From positions 18,146-82,145 of the forward strand of contig JABCYQ010000012.1 of the NCBI GenBank assembly GCA_013290125.1: a DNA stretch of 64,000 nt, written 5' to 3'. The notes beneath the pieces are model-generated. The model had not been told where the DNA came from and ran no database searches. It saw only the letters and a list, made by a program, of their open reading frames with translations. Both the position numbers and the translations under genes were made by a program. Shown here one piece after another: positions 9,075 through 17,771 of this stretch; position 1 is the stretch's first letter, and the number at the start of each line of letters is the position of its first letter. This stretch comes from Vulcanimicrobiota bacterium. Its GTDB lineage: Bacteria; Vulcanimicrobiota; Vulcanimicrobiia; Eremiobacterales; Eremiobacteraceae.

Positions 9075-9094
9075 CTTTCGTCGCGGTTTGTTGT

Positions 9095-10144
9095 CTAGTG
9101 GATGGTCGCTAGCGCTTGGCGGGCACCGTTTTGGACGTTCGAGGGCAGCGGCACGTAGTGCACGTTTTTCGCATAGGATTGTCCCGAGCTCACAACCCAG
9201 TTGAATAGATCGACGAGCGCATGTCCGCGACCGGCGTCGGATTGGGCCTTCCAAAGCATGACCCACGAGTAGCCGCAGATCGGATAGCTCGACGCTCCGT
9301 TTTGGTCGACGATCGAGAAATCGGTGGGGCTTACGTTCGGCTTCTGGGCTGCTGCTGCGCGAACGGTGTCGAGCGTTGGGGAGACAAATCTGCCGCTCTT
9401 GTTCTGGATCGCTGCGTACGTCATACCGTTTTCGAGCGCGTACGCGAGTTCGACGTAACCGAGCGCGCCCGGATTGTTGCGGACCTGGCCAGCGACGCCT
9501 TCATTGCCTTTTGCACCTAGCGATGCTGCCGCAGCCGGCCAGCTCACGGTCTTGCTCGTACCGACACTTGTGTTCCAATCGGAACTGACGTGGCTCAGAT
9601 AGTCGGTGAAGATGTACGTGGTGCCGCTGCCATCGGCGCGGTGCACGGTGACCACCGGCAGGTTCGGCAGATTCGCGCCGGGATTGAGGGCCGCTATCGC
9701 CTTGTCGTTCCAATTCGAGATCTTGCCTTCGAATATGCCGACGAGCACGTCGGGCGTGAGACGGAGGTTGGCCGGTGCGCCGGGCACATTGTAGGCTATC
9801 ACGACGCCGCCGAGCGCGACCGGAACTTGCACGACATCGCCGTTCGATGCATTGGCGGCGGCTAATTCTTTCGCGTTCATCGGAACGTCGCTCGCGCCGA
9901 AGTCGACGGTCTTGGCGGTGAATTGCTGGATGCCGGCGCCGGAACCGATGCTCTGGTAGTCGACTGAGACGTCGGTGTGGACTTGCGAATACTGGTAGAA
10001 CGCGCGCGAGAAGAATGGATAGTCAAAGGACGAGCCGGCGCCGACGAGCTGCGAGTCGGCTCTGACGATCGCCGTGCCGAACAGGCCGGCGAGCGCAACG
10101 GCCGCGACCGCGACCGCGCTCAGAACGAGGGGGCGTGTGCGCAC
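9095..10144 (-). CDS. pstS: Phosphate-binding protein PstS
   Basis: 349 residues. An N-terminal signal peptide (about 29 residues, ending in a VRA-D cleavage-like site) is followed by the PstS signature VGAGSSFDYPFFSRAF. Phosphate-contacting motifs are SIGSGAGIQQF, FGASDVPM and HRADGSGTTYIFTDYLS. There is no lipobox cysteine, so it is probably a free periplasmic protein, fitting a diderm. It is the first gene of the pstSCAB unit and is preceded by a 110-base gap with a candidate Pho box. Confidence 0.97.
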   Translation of the reverse strand: MRTRPLVLSAVAVAAVALAGLFGTAIVRADSQLVGAGSSFDYPFFSRAFYQYSQVHTDVSVDYQSIGSGAGIQQFTAKTVDFGASDVPMNAKELAAANASNGDVVQVPVALGGVVIAYNVPGAPANLRLTPDVLVGIFEGKISNWNDKAIAALNPGANLPNLPVVTVHRADGSGTTYIFTDYLSHVSSDWNTSVGTSKTVSWPAAAASLGAKGNEGVAGQVRNNPGALGYVELAYALENGMTYAAIQNKSGRFVSPTLDTVRAAAAQKPNVSPTDFSIVDQNGASSYPICGYSWVMLWKAQSDAGRGHALVDLFNWVVSSGQSYAKNVHYVPLPSNVQNGARQALATIH

Positions 10145-10204
10145 GATGATCTTCTTTGCTCCTATCTTCGAGCGAAAATACTATGGATGGACACTTGCTT
10201 GGCC

Positions 10205-10257
10205 ATCATATCATGACGGCCCTCAAGCCTGGGTTATCGCAACCTTAAGGAAGATTA
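10205..10257 (-). promoter_or_regulatory. Candidate PhoB-dependent promoter of pstS: TTAA direct repeats and TATGAT -10
   Basis: Reading the minus strand from 10257, TTAA occurs twice exactly 10 bases apart, then TAAC about 12 bases further (TTAATCTTCCTTAAGG, then GATAACC). Pho boxes bound by PhoB/PhoP proteins are direct repeats with 10-11 base spacing. A TATGAT (10210-10205) lies about 21 bases downstream and there is no good -35, as expected of an activator-dependent promoter. The first repeat overlaps the phoU stop codon. Confidence 0.5.
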
Positions 10258-10995
10258 AGGAGCGCCGGTGGCGCCTTCCACACGCGCAGCCCGTATGAGC
10301 TCGTCGCCGTGCGCCGCGACGTCGTTGATCTCGACGACCGATCGCTTGAGCTTCTTCGGAACGCCTTCGACCATGTACGCGACGCGCTCGCAGACGTTGG
10401 TGGCGTGGTCTGCGATGCGTTCCAGATAGAGCGCGACGAGTATGAGATTGCTGCCGCGGTTTATGGCCTTGGGATCTTTGGCCATGAATTCGATGAGCTC
10501 TTTGAACACCGTGCGGTAGAGGCGATCGACTTCGTCGTCTTTGGCGGGGATGCGATGTGCTGCAGTGGCGTCTCGATTTGCGAACGCGTCGAGCGCTTCG
10601 CGCAGCATCTCTCTCGCGCGCGCGGCCATGCGCGGGATGTCGATCATCGGCTTGAGTTGCGGTTCGTTCGCCAGATGCTTTGTGATCTGCGCGATGTCGC
10701 AGGCGTGGTCACCGATGCGTTCTAGGTCGATGATGATGTCGAGCATCGCCGCGATCGTGCGCAGGTCGGACGCCATGGGCTGCTGCAGGGCGAGCAGGTT
10801 CAGGCAGTTGGTCTCGATGCGGACGTTCAAATCGTCGATATAGTCGTCGAAATTGAGGATCTCTTCAGCTAGGGCGATGTCGGACCGCGCCAATGCATCG
10901 ACTGCCTTGGTGATGGCTTCCTCGACGAGACTGCCCATGCGCAGGACGTCCTGCTGGGTCTCGTTGAGTATGCGGTGGAAGTTCTCGCGAGCCAA
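10255..10995 (-). CDS. phoU: Phosphate transport system regulator PhoU
   Basis: 246 residues, all-helical, made of two PhoU repeats. Metal-binding helix motifs are DIIIDLERIGDHACDIA and ALYLERIADHATNVCERVAY, both with the E-R-x-x-D-H pattern. PhoU links Pst transporter state to PhoR activity and keeps the Pho response off when phosphate is plentiful. The start is TTG at 10995, chosen because GAGGA sits five bases upstream and the protein begins as PhoU homologues do. It has its own strong promoter in the gap behind phoR, so it can be made independently of phoBR. Confidence 0.95.
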   Translation of the reverse strand: MARENFHRILNETQQDVLRMGSLVEEAITKAVDALARSDIALAEEILNFDDYIDDLNVRIETNCLNLLALQQPMASDLRTIAAMLDIIIDLERIGDHACDIAQITKHLANEPQLKPMIDIPRMAARAREMLREALDAFANRDATAAHRIPAKDDEVDRLYRTVFKELIEFMAKDPKAINRGSNLILVALYLERIADHATNVCERVAYMVEGVPKKLKRSVVEINDVAAHGDELIRAARVEGATGAP

Positions 10996-11034
10996 TCAAT
11001 TCCTCAATATCGCTGTGTGCGGCGATTTTATTGC

Positions 11035-11063
11035 ATTATAGGGCCCACACGCCCGTTTGTAAA
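11035..11063 (-). promoter_or_regulatory. Sigma-70-type promoter of phoU (TTTACA - 17 bases - TATAAT)
   Basis: On the minus strand TTTACA (11063-11058) and a perfect TATAAT (11040-11035) are separated by exactly 17 bases. Transcription would start near 11028, giving a leader of about 33 bases before the TTG start of phoU at 10995. A CTAAGGTTT stretch lies just upstream of the -35 and resembles the CTTAAGGTT found at pstS and phoB. Confidence 0.75.
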
Positions 11064-11106
11064 CCTTAGACGGTCGAAACCGCCTTCGCGCATCGCTTTT
11101 TTCGAT

Positions 11107-12273
11107 CTAGATGCTGAAGGTGCAGCGGAATGTCGTTCCTCTATTCAGCTCGCTCTCGACCGTCACCGATCCGCCGTGCGCTTCCACGATATGTTTGACG
11201 ATCGCAAGTCCGAGACCCGTGCCGCCGGCGCTGCGCGATCGCGATTGGTCCACGACATAGAAGCGCTCGAAGATGTGCGGCAGCGCATCGTACGGTATCC
11301 CCGGCCCGTCATCTTTGACATAGAGAGTCGCAAGACCCGGAGCAGAGCTCAGTCCAGCGTCGATGTGACCGCCCGACGGCGTGTGCCGAAGCGCGTTGTC
11401 GAGCAGATTCACCATGACTTGCACGAGCTTGTCGCGATCGCCGATAATCGTGACTTTTCCATCCGGCAGCGTGGCCAGGAGCGAAATGCCCAAGCGCCGC
11501 GCCCGCGGCAGATGCGATGCGACCACGTCGCGGCACAGTTCGACCAGATCGACGCTGCCGAAACGCATATCGAGTTTGCCGCTTTCGAGCCGCGCAAGGT
11601 CGAGCAGATCTTCGACGAGTACGACCATTCGATCGGTCTCCGCCGCAAGACTTCGAAGGAAACCGGCGGCCGCTTCGCCACCCGCACCGGACTGCAGCGT
11701 TTCGATCATGATCTTCATCGCCGAGAGCGGGGTCCGCAATTCGTGCGAGACGTTGGAGACGAAATCGCGGCGCATCGCTTCGAGATCGCGCACGCGCGTG
11801 AGATCTTCGACGATGGCGATCGCCTCGGTCGATCCGTCGGCGGCGTGCACGGCTTTCGTGGTGATGCGCAGATTGCGATCGGACGCCGCATGCAACGGCA
11901 CGTCCGCTGTGCCTTCCACGCCCTCGCGCAGCGCCGCAAGGAGCCGGCGGTCAAGATCGTAGCTGCGCACGCTCTCGATGAGAGCGCGGCCGACCGGACG
12001 CTCCGCCTGCACCCCTAAGATCTCGGTGGCGCCGGCGTTGAAGGCGACCACGCGCGCGTCGTCGTCGATGACGATGACGCCGACGGGCAGGGCATCCAGC
12101 AGCGCGCTCAGGCGCGCCATCGCTGCGAGGTCACTGTCCGATGAGACCGCCGCGCGATCTGTCGCCGCGGCGAGTTCGGCGCGCACCGCCTCGAGGCGGC
12201 GGCGCGTCACCCAGTAGGCGATGATAAAAGCGATGGCGAGCGCCACCGCTGCCGCGAGAAACGGCGAGATCAT
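11107..12273 (-). CDS. phoR: PhoR-type sensor histidine kinase
   Basis: 388 residues. One N-terminal membrane helix (about 3-22) and no extracytoplasmic domain are followed by a PAS domain (about 55-160, [18 protein letters not shown]). HisKA follows with H177 in [12 protein letters not shown], then HATPase with [18 protein letters not shown] and [10 protein letters not shown]. This is the PhoR layout, in which the signal arrives through the Pst/PhoU complex rather than from a periplasmic ligand. It starts 4 bases after the response-regulator gene. Assignment to phosphate rests on the cluster: phoU and pst follow immediately. Confidence 0.93.
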   Translation of the reverse strand: MISPFLAAAVALAIAFIIAYWVTRRRLEAVRAELAAATDRAAVSSDSDLAAMARLSALLDALPVGVIVIDDDARVVAFNAGATEILGVQAERPVGRALIESVRSYDLDRRLLAALREGVEGTADVPLHAASDRNLRITTKAVHAADGSTEAIAIVEDLTRVRDLEAMRRDFVSNVSHELRTPLSAMKIMIETLQSGAGGEAAAGFLRSLAAETDRMVVLVEDLLDLARLESGKLDMRFGSVDLVELCRDVVASHLPRARRLGISLLATLPDGKVTIIGDRDKLVQVMVNLLDNALRHTPSGGHIDAGLSSAPGLATLYVKDDGPGIPYDALPHIFERFYVVDQSRSRSAGGTGLGLAIVKHIVEAHGGSVTVESELNRGTTFRCTFSI

Positions 12274-12277
12274 CGGT

Positions 12278-13009
12278 TCACTCGCGGAAGAGATAACCGC
12301 GGCTGCGCACAGTGATGATGTGCTTCGGATCGTTGGGATCGTCTTCGACTTTTTCGCGCAGCCAGCGGACGTGGACGTTCACCGTCTGCTGGTCACCGTA
12401 GAAATCGTAGCCCCATACGCGATCGAGCAGCGTCTGTCGCGTCACGACGCGGCCGCGGTTCTCGAGCAGCACGTGCAGCAGCGAGAATTCCTTGGGGGCG
12501 AGCTCCACGACCTTGCCGCCCTTCGTGACCCGTTGCCGGGCGACGTCGAGTTCGATGTCGCCGCCGGTCAAGACGGTCACGTCCTGCGCCGCCTTTGCGG
12601 CGTTGCCGAGGCGGCGCAGATGCGCCTTGACGCGCGCCAGCAGCTCGTAGATGGAGAACGGTTTTGTGATGTAGTCGTCAGCGCCGATCTCGAGCAGCAG
12701 CACCTTGTCGATCTCTTGATCTTTCGCGCTGAGCATGAGAACGGGCATGTTCGAGCGCTTGCGGATCTCGCGGCACACTTCCGTGCCATCGAGTTCCGGC
12801 AGCATGATGTCCAGCACGCAGAGATCCGGCTTCTCGATCTCGAGGATGCTCAGCGCCTGACGTCCGTCACCGGCCGTGCAAACCAAGTAACCGTTCTTCT
12901 CGAGATTGTAGCGGAGCGTCTGAAGTATATGCACTTCATCGTCCACGACAAGGATCTTCCACTGCTTCGAGGGCGCGCGCTCAACGCTGGCCTGCGACAT
13001 TTCGATCAT
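12278..13009 (-). CDS. phoB: PhoB/PhoP-type response regulator
   Basis: 243 residues. The receiver domain (about 17-130) has acidic D23/D24 (VVDDE), phosphoacceptor D67 (CVLDIMLP), the conserved serine in MLSAKD and lysine in TKPFS. The C-terminal OmpR-type winged helix (about 145-240) ends in VHVRWLREKVEDDP and TVRSRGYLF. It is the expected activator of the pst genes and of the phosphoesterase here. The start is ATG at 13009 (ATG at 13000 is possible). Upstream lies a TTAA direct repeat suggesting autoregulation. Confidence 0.94.
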   Translation of the reverse strand: MIEMSQASVERAPSKQWKILVVDDEVHILQTLRYNLEKNGYLVCTAGDGRQALSILEIEKPDLCVLDIMLPELDGTEVCREIRKRSNMPVLMLSAKDQEIDKVLLLEIGADDYITKPFSIYELLARVKAHLRRLGNAAKAAQDVTVLTGGDIELDVARQRVTKGGKVVELAPKEFSLLHVLLENRGRVVTRQTLLDRVWGYDFYGDQQTVNVHVRWLREKVEDDPNDPKHIITVRSRGYLFRE

Positions 13010-13075
13010 CGTTTCTTAAGGTTTGCCTCAATAGCCTTGAAGAGCGTGCGCGCAGCGCGTCGCGATGGGCATCGA

Positions 13076-13095
13076 CCGGTTAATGTTTCTTAATG
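13076..13095 (-). promoter_or_regulatory. Candidate Pho box upstream of phoB (CATTAAGAAACATTAACC)
   Basis: On the minus strand CATTAA occurs twice with a 10-base period. A further CTTAAG sits at 13020-13015, right before the start codon. The arrangement resembles the TTAA repeats upstream of pstS and fits autoregulation of phoBR. No clear -10 could be fixed in this gap. Confidence 0.45.
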
Positions 13096-13108
13096 CGATG
13101 GTCTTCGG

Positions 13109-14293
13109 CTACGGCACGACGTGATACGCATGATACGCCCACGAATACCAGACGCCGAAGAAGTTCGCGGCGATCGAAAATGCGACGAGTGCGCCTGAGA
13201 AAGTGCGAGGAGTCCGTTCGATGCCGCGCGCGACGAGCGGCACCAAAAACGGAGTGAAGTCGAGCGAATGCCGCATGCCGAATTGTTCGAAGCCATTGAC
13301 GTAGTAGAGCAGCGATGGAATCGCCGTGAGAACCGCTGCGCTCCAGAGCGCGTAGGACTCGCGTCCGCGCGATGCCGCGAATGCCAGTACGAGCGCCGGG
13401 CTCGTCAACGTGAGCGAGACGCCCAGTGCGCCCGGCTTCAAGAACGGGAAGTAATCGGTGAAATCGGGCGCAAGGACGAAAAAGCTGTACAGGTTGAACG
13501 GGAGATATTGCAGCTGGAACGGGCTTCCCGTTGGTGAGCCCACGGAGTCCTGATGATACCAGACGGTATACCCGATGTCGTTAAACGTGCCCCACCGCGC
13601 GAAATTGTACCACGCATATAAGAGGAAGAGCGGCGCCACGCCGAGGGCCGCCGAACCGAGCGCGCGCCAGCGTCGCTCGGGCGGCGTCTCCACCAAAAGC
13701 CATACGACGAACGGCACCGCGGCGAGCACGATGGGAAAGCGCGAGAGCGTGGCGCAGGCGATGAGAAGTCCCAAAAGCCAAGGTCGTCTGTGGCCGTACC
13801 ATTCGGCGAGGAAGAGCAAGGCGAACATCGCTCCCGCAACGTGCGCGTACATCCACACCGCACCGAACGCCGTGCACCACCAGAGCACGGTGCCCGCTGC
13901 GAGGAACGCGAGCGTCGCATCGCGAGCGCTGTCGGATACGCCCATACGGCGTAGAACGACGTCGGCCGCCGTCACCGCCACAGCGCCGCACAGCACGCAG
14001 GCCAGCGTCTCGTTCGCGTTTGCGCCGAAGAGCAGCGCGAGCGGGAGCATGATCACGGCCGGCATCGGCGCCTCGATGATGAAGAACTTGCCCATGTATT
14101 TGAGAGCGTCGATCGCAGGACCCGGATCGGGGATCGCGATCGAACCGTGCAGCCACGCGTTTGCGAGCAGCGTGTAGTTGTCGTAGAACGATTGTTTGCC
14201 TCCGGACGAGACCAAATAGAATATCAGCGAACTCACGAACACGATCCACGTTCGTGGGCCGAAGGCGCTCTCGACGCGACGGACGTCGCTCAC
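13109..14293 (-). CDS. Multi-pass membrane protein, GT-C glycosyltransferase-like
   Basis: A 394-residue polytopic protein with about nine to ten membrane helices. It opens with a helix (TWIVFVSSLIFYLVSS) and a soluble stretch YDNYTLLANAWLHGSIAIPD, similar in outline to the first periplasmic loop of GT-C mannosyl/arabinosyltransferases that use polyprenyl-linked sugars. I see no family-defining catalytic motif, so the transferase role is tentative. The start is GTG at 14293, overlapping the stop of the exported protein gene (GTGA). The larger open frame upstream is non-coding shadow. Nothing indicates the sugar or acceptor. Confidence 0.65.
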   Translation of the reverse strand: MSDVRRVESAFGPRTWIVFVSSLIFYLVSSGGKQSFYDNYTLLANAWLHGSIAIPDPGPAIDALKYMGKFFIIEAPMPAVIMLPLALLFGANANETLACVLCGAVAVTAADVVLRRMGVSDSARDATLAFLAAGTVLWWCTAFGAVWMYAHVAGAMFALLFLAEWYGHRRPWLLGLLIACATLSRFPIVLAAVPFVVWLLVETPPERRWRALGSAALGVAPLFLLYAWYNFARWGTFNDIGYTVWYHQDSVGSPTGSPFQLQYLPFNLYSFFVLAPDFTDYFPFLKPGALGVSLTLTSPALVLAFAASRGRESYALWSAAVLTAIPSLLYYVNGFEQFGMRHSLDFTPFLVPLVARGIERTPRTFSGALVAFSIAANFFGVWYSWAYHAYHVVP

Positions 14294-15081
14294 GGACCGA
14301 GCGACCCTGCGCCCGACGGAGCGGGCGTTGGCACGATGCCGAAGACCTGCGGCGGAATCGCGGTCGGATACGAATACGCGGTGAAACGGATCGTGTCGCG
14401 GATCGGCGGCGACGACGGCATCGCGACCGACAAAGGCTGAGCTGGAGCCGCCGAAGTCTGCGCCGGGCCGGCGGCGACAGCACATGAGACGCCGACGATC
14501 GTGGGCATCCAGTACGCACCGCTGCGTCCGAACTCGATCGTCCCCGTCGCATCACACGTGTCGGAGCTTGCGGTGAACCGTTCGAGCAATGGCAATGCAT
14601 TGCGGACGTCGAGCTCTATAGCGGTCACGGCGAAAGCCGCCGGTTCCTTGAGGACGACGGCATACGTGTAAGCCTTCCGGCCATTGACCAGATCGACGCC
14701 GTTTGGTTCGACGGCGTAAGAGTTTTCGTCCACGAGGAACTTGTCGACTCCGTACGGCCATTCGGGGCGCGCGTACGTGATGAAGTGCGGCGGGACCAGC
14801 GGCGAGCCGTTGACGGCGGTCGTCTCATTGCGTTCGTGGCCGGCTTCGTCGCGATACACGCGGTGGTTCTCAGTCACGACGTGCGTCGGTCCGCTTCGCG
14901 TGCGCGTGTATTCGAAGACCATCACGGGCGGCTGCTTGATCGCGAGCATGCGTACCTGATAGCGGCTGAAGAGAGCGAGCGCGCCCGACGGCGGCGCCGC
15001 GATCGGCGTGGCGCCCGCGGATACTTGTGGGGGCACCATCGCGAAAAGCGCCGCGAGAGCAAGCGCGACCAGCTCAGCCAC
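14290..15081 (-). CDS. Exported protein of unknown function
   Basis: 263 residues. The N-terminus is a signal peptide (VALALAALFAM... PPQVSA). The mature part has a mixed-sheet look (VMVFEYTRTRSG, VYRDEAGHERNET, AYTYAVVLKE) and a Pro/Ala-rich C-terminus. I recognise no family. The start is GTG at 15081, overlapping the alaS stop by 8 bases; a later ATG (codon 15) would truncate the signal peptide. It lies between alaS and the membrane-protein gene with start/stop overlaps on both sides, so the three are probably co-translated. Confidence 0.6.
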   Translation of the reverse strand: MAELVALALAALFAMVPPQVSAGATPIAAPPSGALALFSRYQVRMLAIKQPPVMVFEYTRTRSGPTHVVTENHRVYRDEAGHERNETTAVNGSPLVPPHFITYARPEWPYGVDKFLVDENSYAVEPNGVDLVNGRKAYTYAVVLKEPAAFAVTAIELDVRNALPLLERFTASSDTCDATGTIEFGRSGAYWMPTIVGVSCAVAAGPAQTSAAPAQPLSVAMPSSPPIRDTIRFTAYSYPTAIPPQVFGIVPTPAPSGAGSLGP

Positions 15082-17728
15082 GCAGCGACTCGCGGATCAA
15101 CGGCGGTACGCTCGCAAACCCGGCATCGATGCCCGCTTCGTTCTTTCCCGCGCCTTGCGCCCATGCCGGATTCCCGCCGCCTTTGGCGTCCACGTGCGCC
15201 GCGATCGTGGCGAACACGTCCTTCGCAGAGAGACCGCGTTTGACCAGATCGGAACTCACGCTCACGACGATCCCGACTTTGCCGTTCTCTCTTCCGGCGA
15301 CGGCGAGAACGCCGCTCTTGAATTTCGCGCGCAGCGATTCGGCGAGGTCCTTGACGGCGATGCCCTCTTCGCCGGCTGCGTGGACCGCAAGATACGCGAC
15401 GCCTTCGATGTTTTGCACGTTTTCGAGATGCGCGGACGCGCGGGTCTCCGCGAGCTGCGCCTGCAGCATGGCGATCCGCTTTTCTAATTCTTTTCGATCG
15501 CGGTTGAGTTTCGCGACCGATTCCGGCAGCTGCTCCACCGTGGAGGCGAGCATCGAACCCGCGTCCTCCGCCGCGTCACGGACGCGCTCGACGTAGGCAT
15601 CGGCCGCCTGAGAGACGAGCCCTTCGACGCGCCGGATTCCCGCGCCGATGGCGCTCTCCGAAAGCAAGACGAAATGGCCGATCTCGCCGGTCGAGTCGAC
15701 GTGCGTGCCGCCGCAGAGCTCAACGCTCGGACCGAAAGTGACGACACGCACGACATCGCCGTAGCGTTCGCCCTTCATGAACACCGCGCCGCGGCGCGCC
15801 GCCTCTTCGAACGACATCGTCTGCACGCCGATATGATGATCGGCGCGGATCAAATCGTTCACTAGGCCGACCACCTGACTGCGCTGCTCCTTGGCGAGCG
15901 CACCGACCGGCGACTCGAAGTCGAAGCGCGTCCGATCGGGAAAGACGGCGCTCCCGCGCTGCGACACGCCTTCTCCCGCGACGTCTTTGAGCGCGCGCTG
16001 CAGCAGATGCGTCACGGTATGATGGCGTCGGATCTCGCGCCGCCACGCGGGATCGACAAAGGCATCGACGACGTCGCCGACGGCGATGCGCCCTTCGCGC
16101 ACGCGTCCCTTGTGCAAGATGTGGCGGTGCGATTTGTCGCGATACTGCGCGTCTTGCACCGCAAACGATGCGCCGCTTCGCGCCAGCTCGCCGCGATCGC
16201 CCACCTGACCGCCGCGTTCGGCGTAGAACGGTGTGCGCGCGAGCAAGACGACGCCTTCCTCTCCTGCCTCGAGAGCCGCGACCGAGGCGCCTGTCACGTC
16301 ATAGAGCGCAACGACGGGGCTCGATCCCGCGAGCGACTCGTAGCCGATGAATTCTGAATCCGGCAGCGTCGGGCCGGCGTCGGCCTCGGCGCCGACCCGA
16401 AGATCGAGCCTTTTCGATTGCGCGTCGCGGCGCGCGCGTTCGCGTTGCTCTTCCATGGACGCGCGATAGCCGTCCATGTCGACGCCCATCCCAGCTTCGC
16501 CCGCCATCTCAGCCGTGAGTTCCGGGGGGAACCCGTACGTATCGTGGAGCTCGAACACATCGCGCCCCGAGAGCACGTCGGCGCCTTGCGCACGCAGTGC
16601 CGCGATCGCTTCGGTCAAGCGGCGGGTGCCGCGCTGCAGCGTCTCATCGAACTGCCGTTCCTCGCCCGCGAGCACGGCTGCGATTCGTTCGGCAGCGGGC
16701 GTCAGTTCGGGATAACCGTCGGCGAGCGTCTGCACGACCGGCGGCACGAGCGCGCTCAAGAAACCGGACGCGAATCCGAGCATGCGACCGCTGCGCACCG
16801 CGCGCCGGATGAGATAGCGCAGTACGTATCCGCGATCGGTGTTGCTCGGGCTGACGCCGTCGGCGATCAAGAACACCGCTGAGCGCGCGTGGTCCGCGAT
16901 GATGCGCCGATGGACCGCCTGTTCGCCCGCCTCGAGCGGCGATTGCGTGCCGTGCGGCAACGCCGCGATGATATCCTGATACAGATCGGTGTCGAAAATA
17001 GATGTCTTGCCGGCAAGCACCATACAGAGCCGTTCGAATCCCATACCCGTATCGATGCAGCGCTTCGGGAGTGCGTGCAAGACGCCGTCGCGATCGCGGT
17101 CGAACTGTTGGAACACGAGATTCCACAATTCGATGTGACGGTTGCAGTGCGCGCAGCCGACGCCGCAGTCGGCCCGGCCGCAACCTGCGGCTTCACCGAG
17201 ATCGAAGAATATCTCAGAGCACGGGCCGCAGGGACCCGTCGGACCCATATCCCAGAAGTTATCTTCGACAAAGCGCGAGATGCGATCGCGCGTGAGCCCG
17301 ATATCGCGGTGCCAGATCTCGGCCGCTTCGTCGTCGTCCACGTGAACGGTGGCCCGTAGGCGATCCGCCGGAAGACCGAGCGCGACGGTCAGATATTCCC
17401 ACGCGTACTGAATGGCTTCGCGCTTATAGTAGTCGCCGAACGAGAAGTTGCCGAGCATCTCGAGGAACGTGCCGTGGCGGCCGCTGCGACCGACATTTTC
17501 GATATCGTTTTTCCCGCCGGCAACGCGCAGACAGCGCTGCACGGTCACCACGCGAAGCGCCGGCGCAGGTTCATTCCCCAAGAACACGGGGACGAACGGT
17601 TCCATGCCGGCGATCGTGAAAAGCGTGGTGGACATCGCGTCGGGCACGAGCGAAGCGCCAGGCAGATGGATGTGGCCCTTTGCCTTGAAAAAGTCGACGA
17701 ACGAACGGCGGATCTGCTGCGATGTCAT
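15074..17728 (-). CDS. alaS: Alanine--tRNA ligase
   Basis: 884 residues, the usual length of bacterial AlaRS. The class II catalytic core (1-250) includes FVDFFKAKGHIHLPGASLVP and EMLGNFSFGDYYKREA. The editing domain has the zinc/catalytic motifs HHTVTHLLQRAL and CGGTHVDSTGEIG, and a C-terminal C-Ala/DHHA1-like region follows. The usual LFTNAGMNQF segment reads LFTIAGMEPFVPVFLG and the usual RAGGKHNDL reads RVAGGKNDIENVGRSG, a variant core. It charges tRNA-Ala and clears Ser/Gly mischarging. It follows the sigma-factor gene by 43 bases and may share its transcript. Confidence 0.97.
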   Translation of the reverse strand: MTSQQIRRSFVDFFKAKGHIHLPGASLVPDAMSTTLFTIAGMEPFVPVFLGNEPAPALRVVTVQRCLRVAGGKNDIENVGRSGRHGTFLEMLGNFSFGDYYKREAIQYAWEYLTVALGLPADRLRATVHVDDDEAAEIWHRDIGLTRDRISRFVEDNFWDMGPTGPCGPCSEIFFDLGEAAGCGRADCGVGCAHCNRHIELWNLVFQQFDRDRDGVLHALPKRCIDTGMGFERLCMVLAGKTSIFDTDLYQDIIAALPHGTQSPLEAGEQAVHRRIIADHARSAVFLIADGVSPSNTDRGYVLRYLIRRAVRSGRMLGFASGFLSALVPPVVQTLADGYPELTPAAERIAAVLAGEERQFDETLQRGTRRLTEAIAALRAQGADVLSGRDVFELHDTYGFPPELTAEMAGEAGMGVDMDGYRASMEEQRERARRDAQSKRLDLRVGAEADAGPTLPDSEFIGYESLAGSSPVVALYDVTGASVAALEAGEEGVVLLARTPFYAERGGQVGDRGELARSGASFAVQDAQYRDKSHRHILHKGRVREGRIAVGDVVDAFVDPAWRREIRRHHTVTHLLQRALKDVAGEGVSQRGSAVFPDRTRFDFESPVGALAKEQRSQVVGLVNDLIRADHHIGVQTMSFEEAARRGAVFMKGERYGDVVRVVTFGPSVELCGGTHVDSTGEIGHFVLLSESAIGAGIRRVEGLVSQAADAYVERVRDAAEDAGSMLASTVEQLPESVAKLNRDRKELEKRIAMLQAQLAETRASAHLENVQNIEGVAYLAVHAAGEEGIAVKDLAESLRAKFKSGVLAVAGRENGKVGIVVSVSSDLVKRGLSAKDVFATIAAHVDAKGGGNPAWAQGAGKNEAGIDAGFASVPPLIRESLRG

Positions 17729-17771
17729 GCGCTGCGGTACTTCAGCGCGCGGCCGTGCGCCGCCCTTTGCG

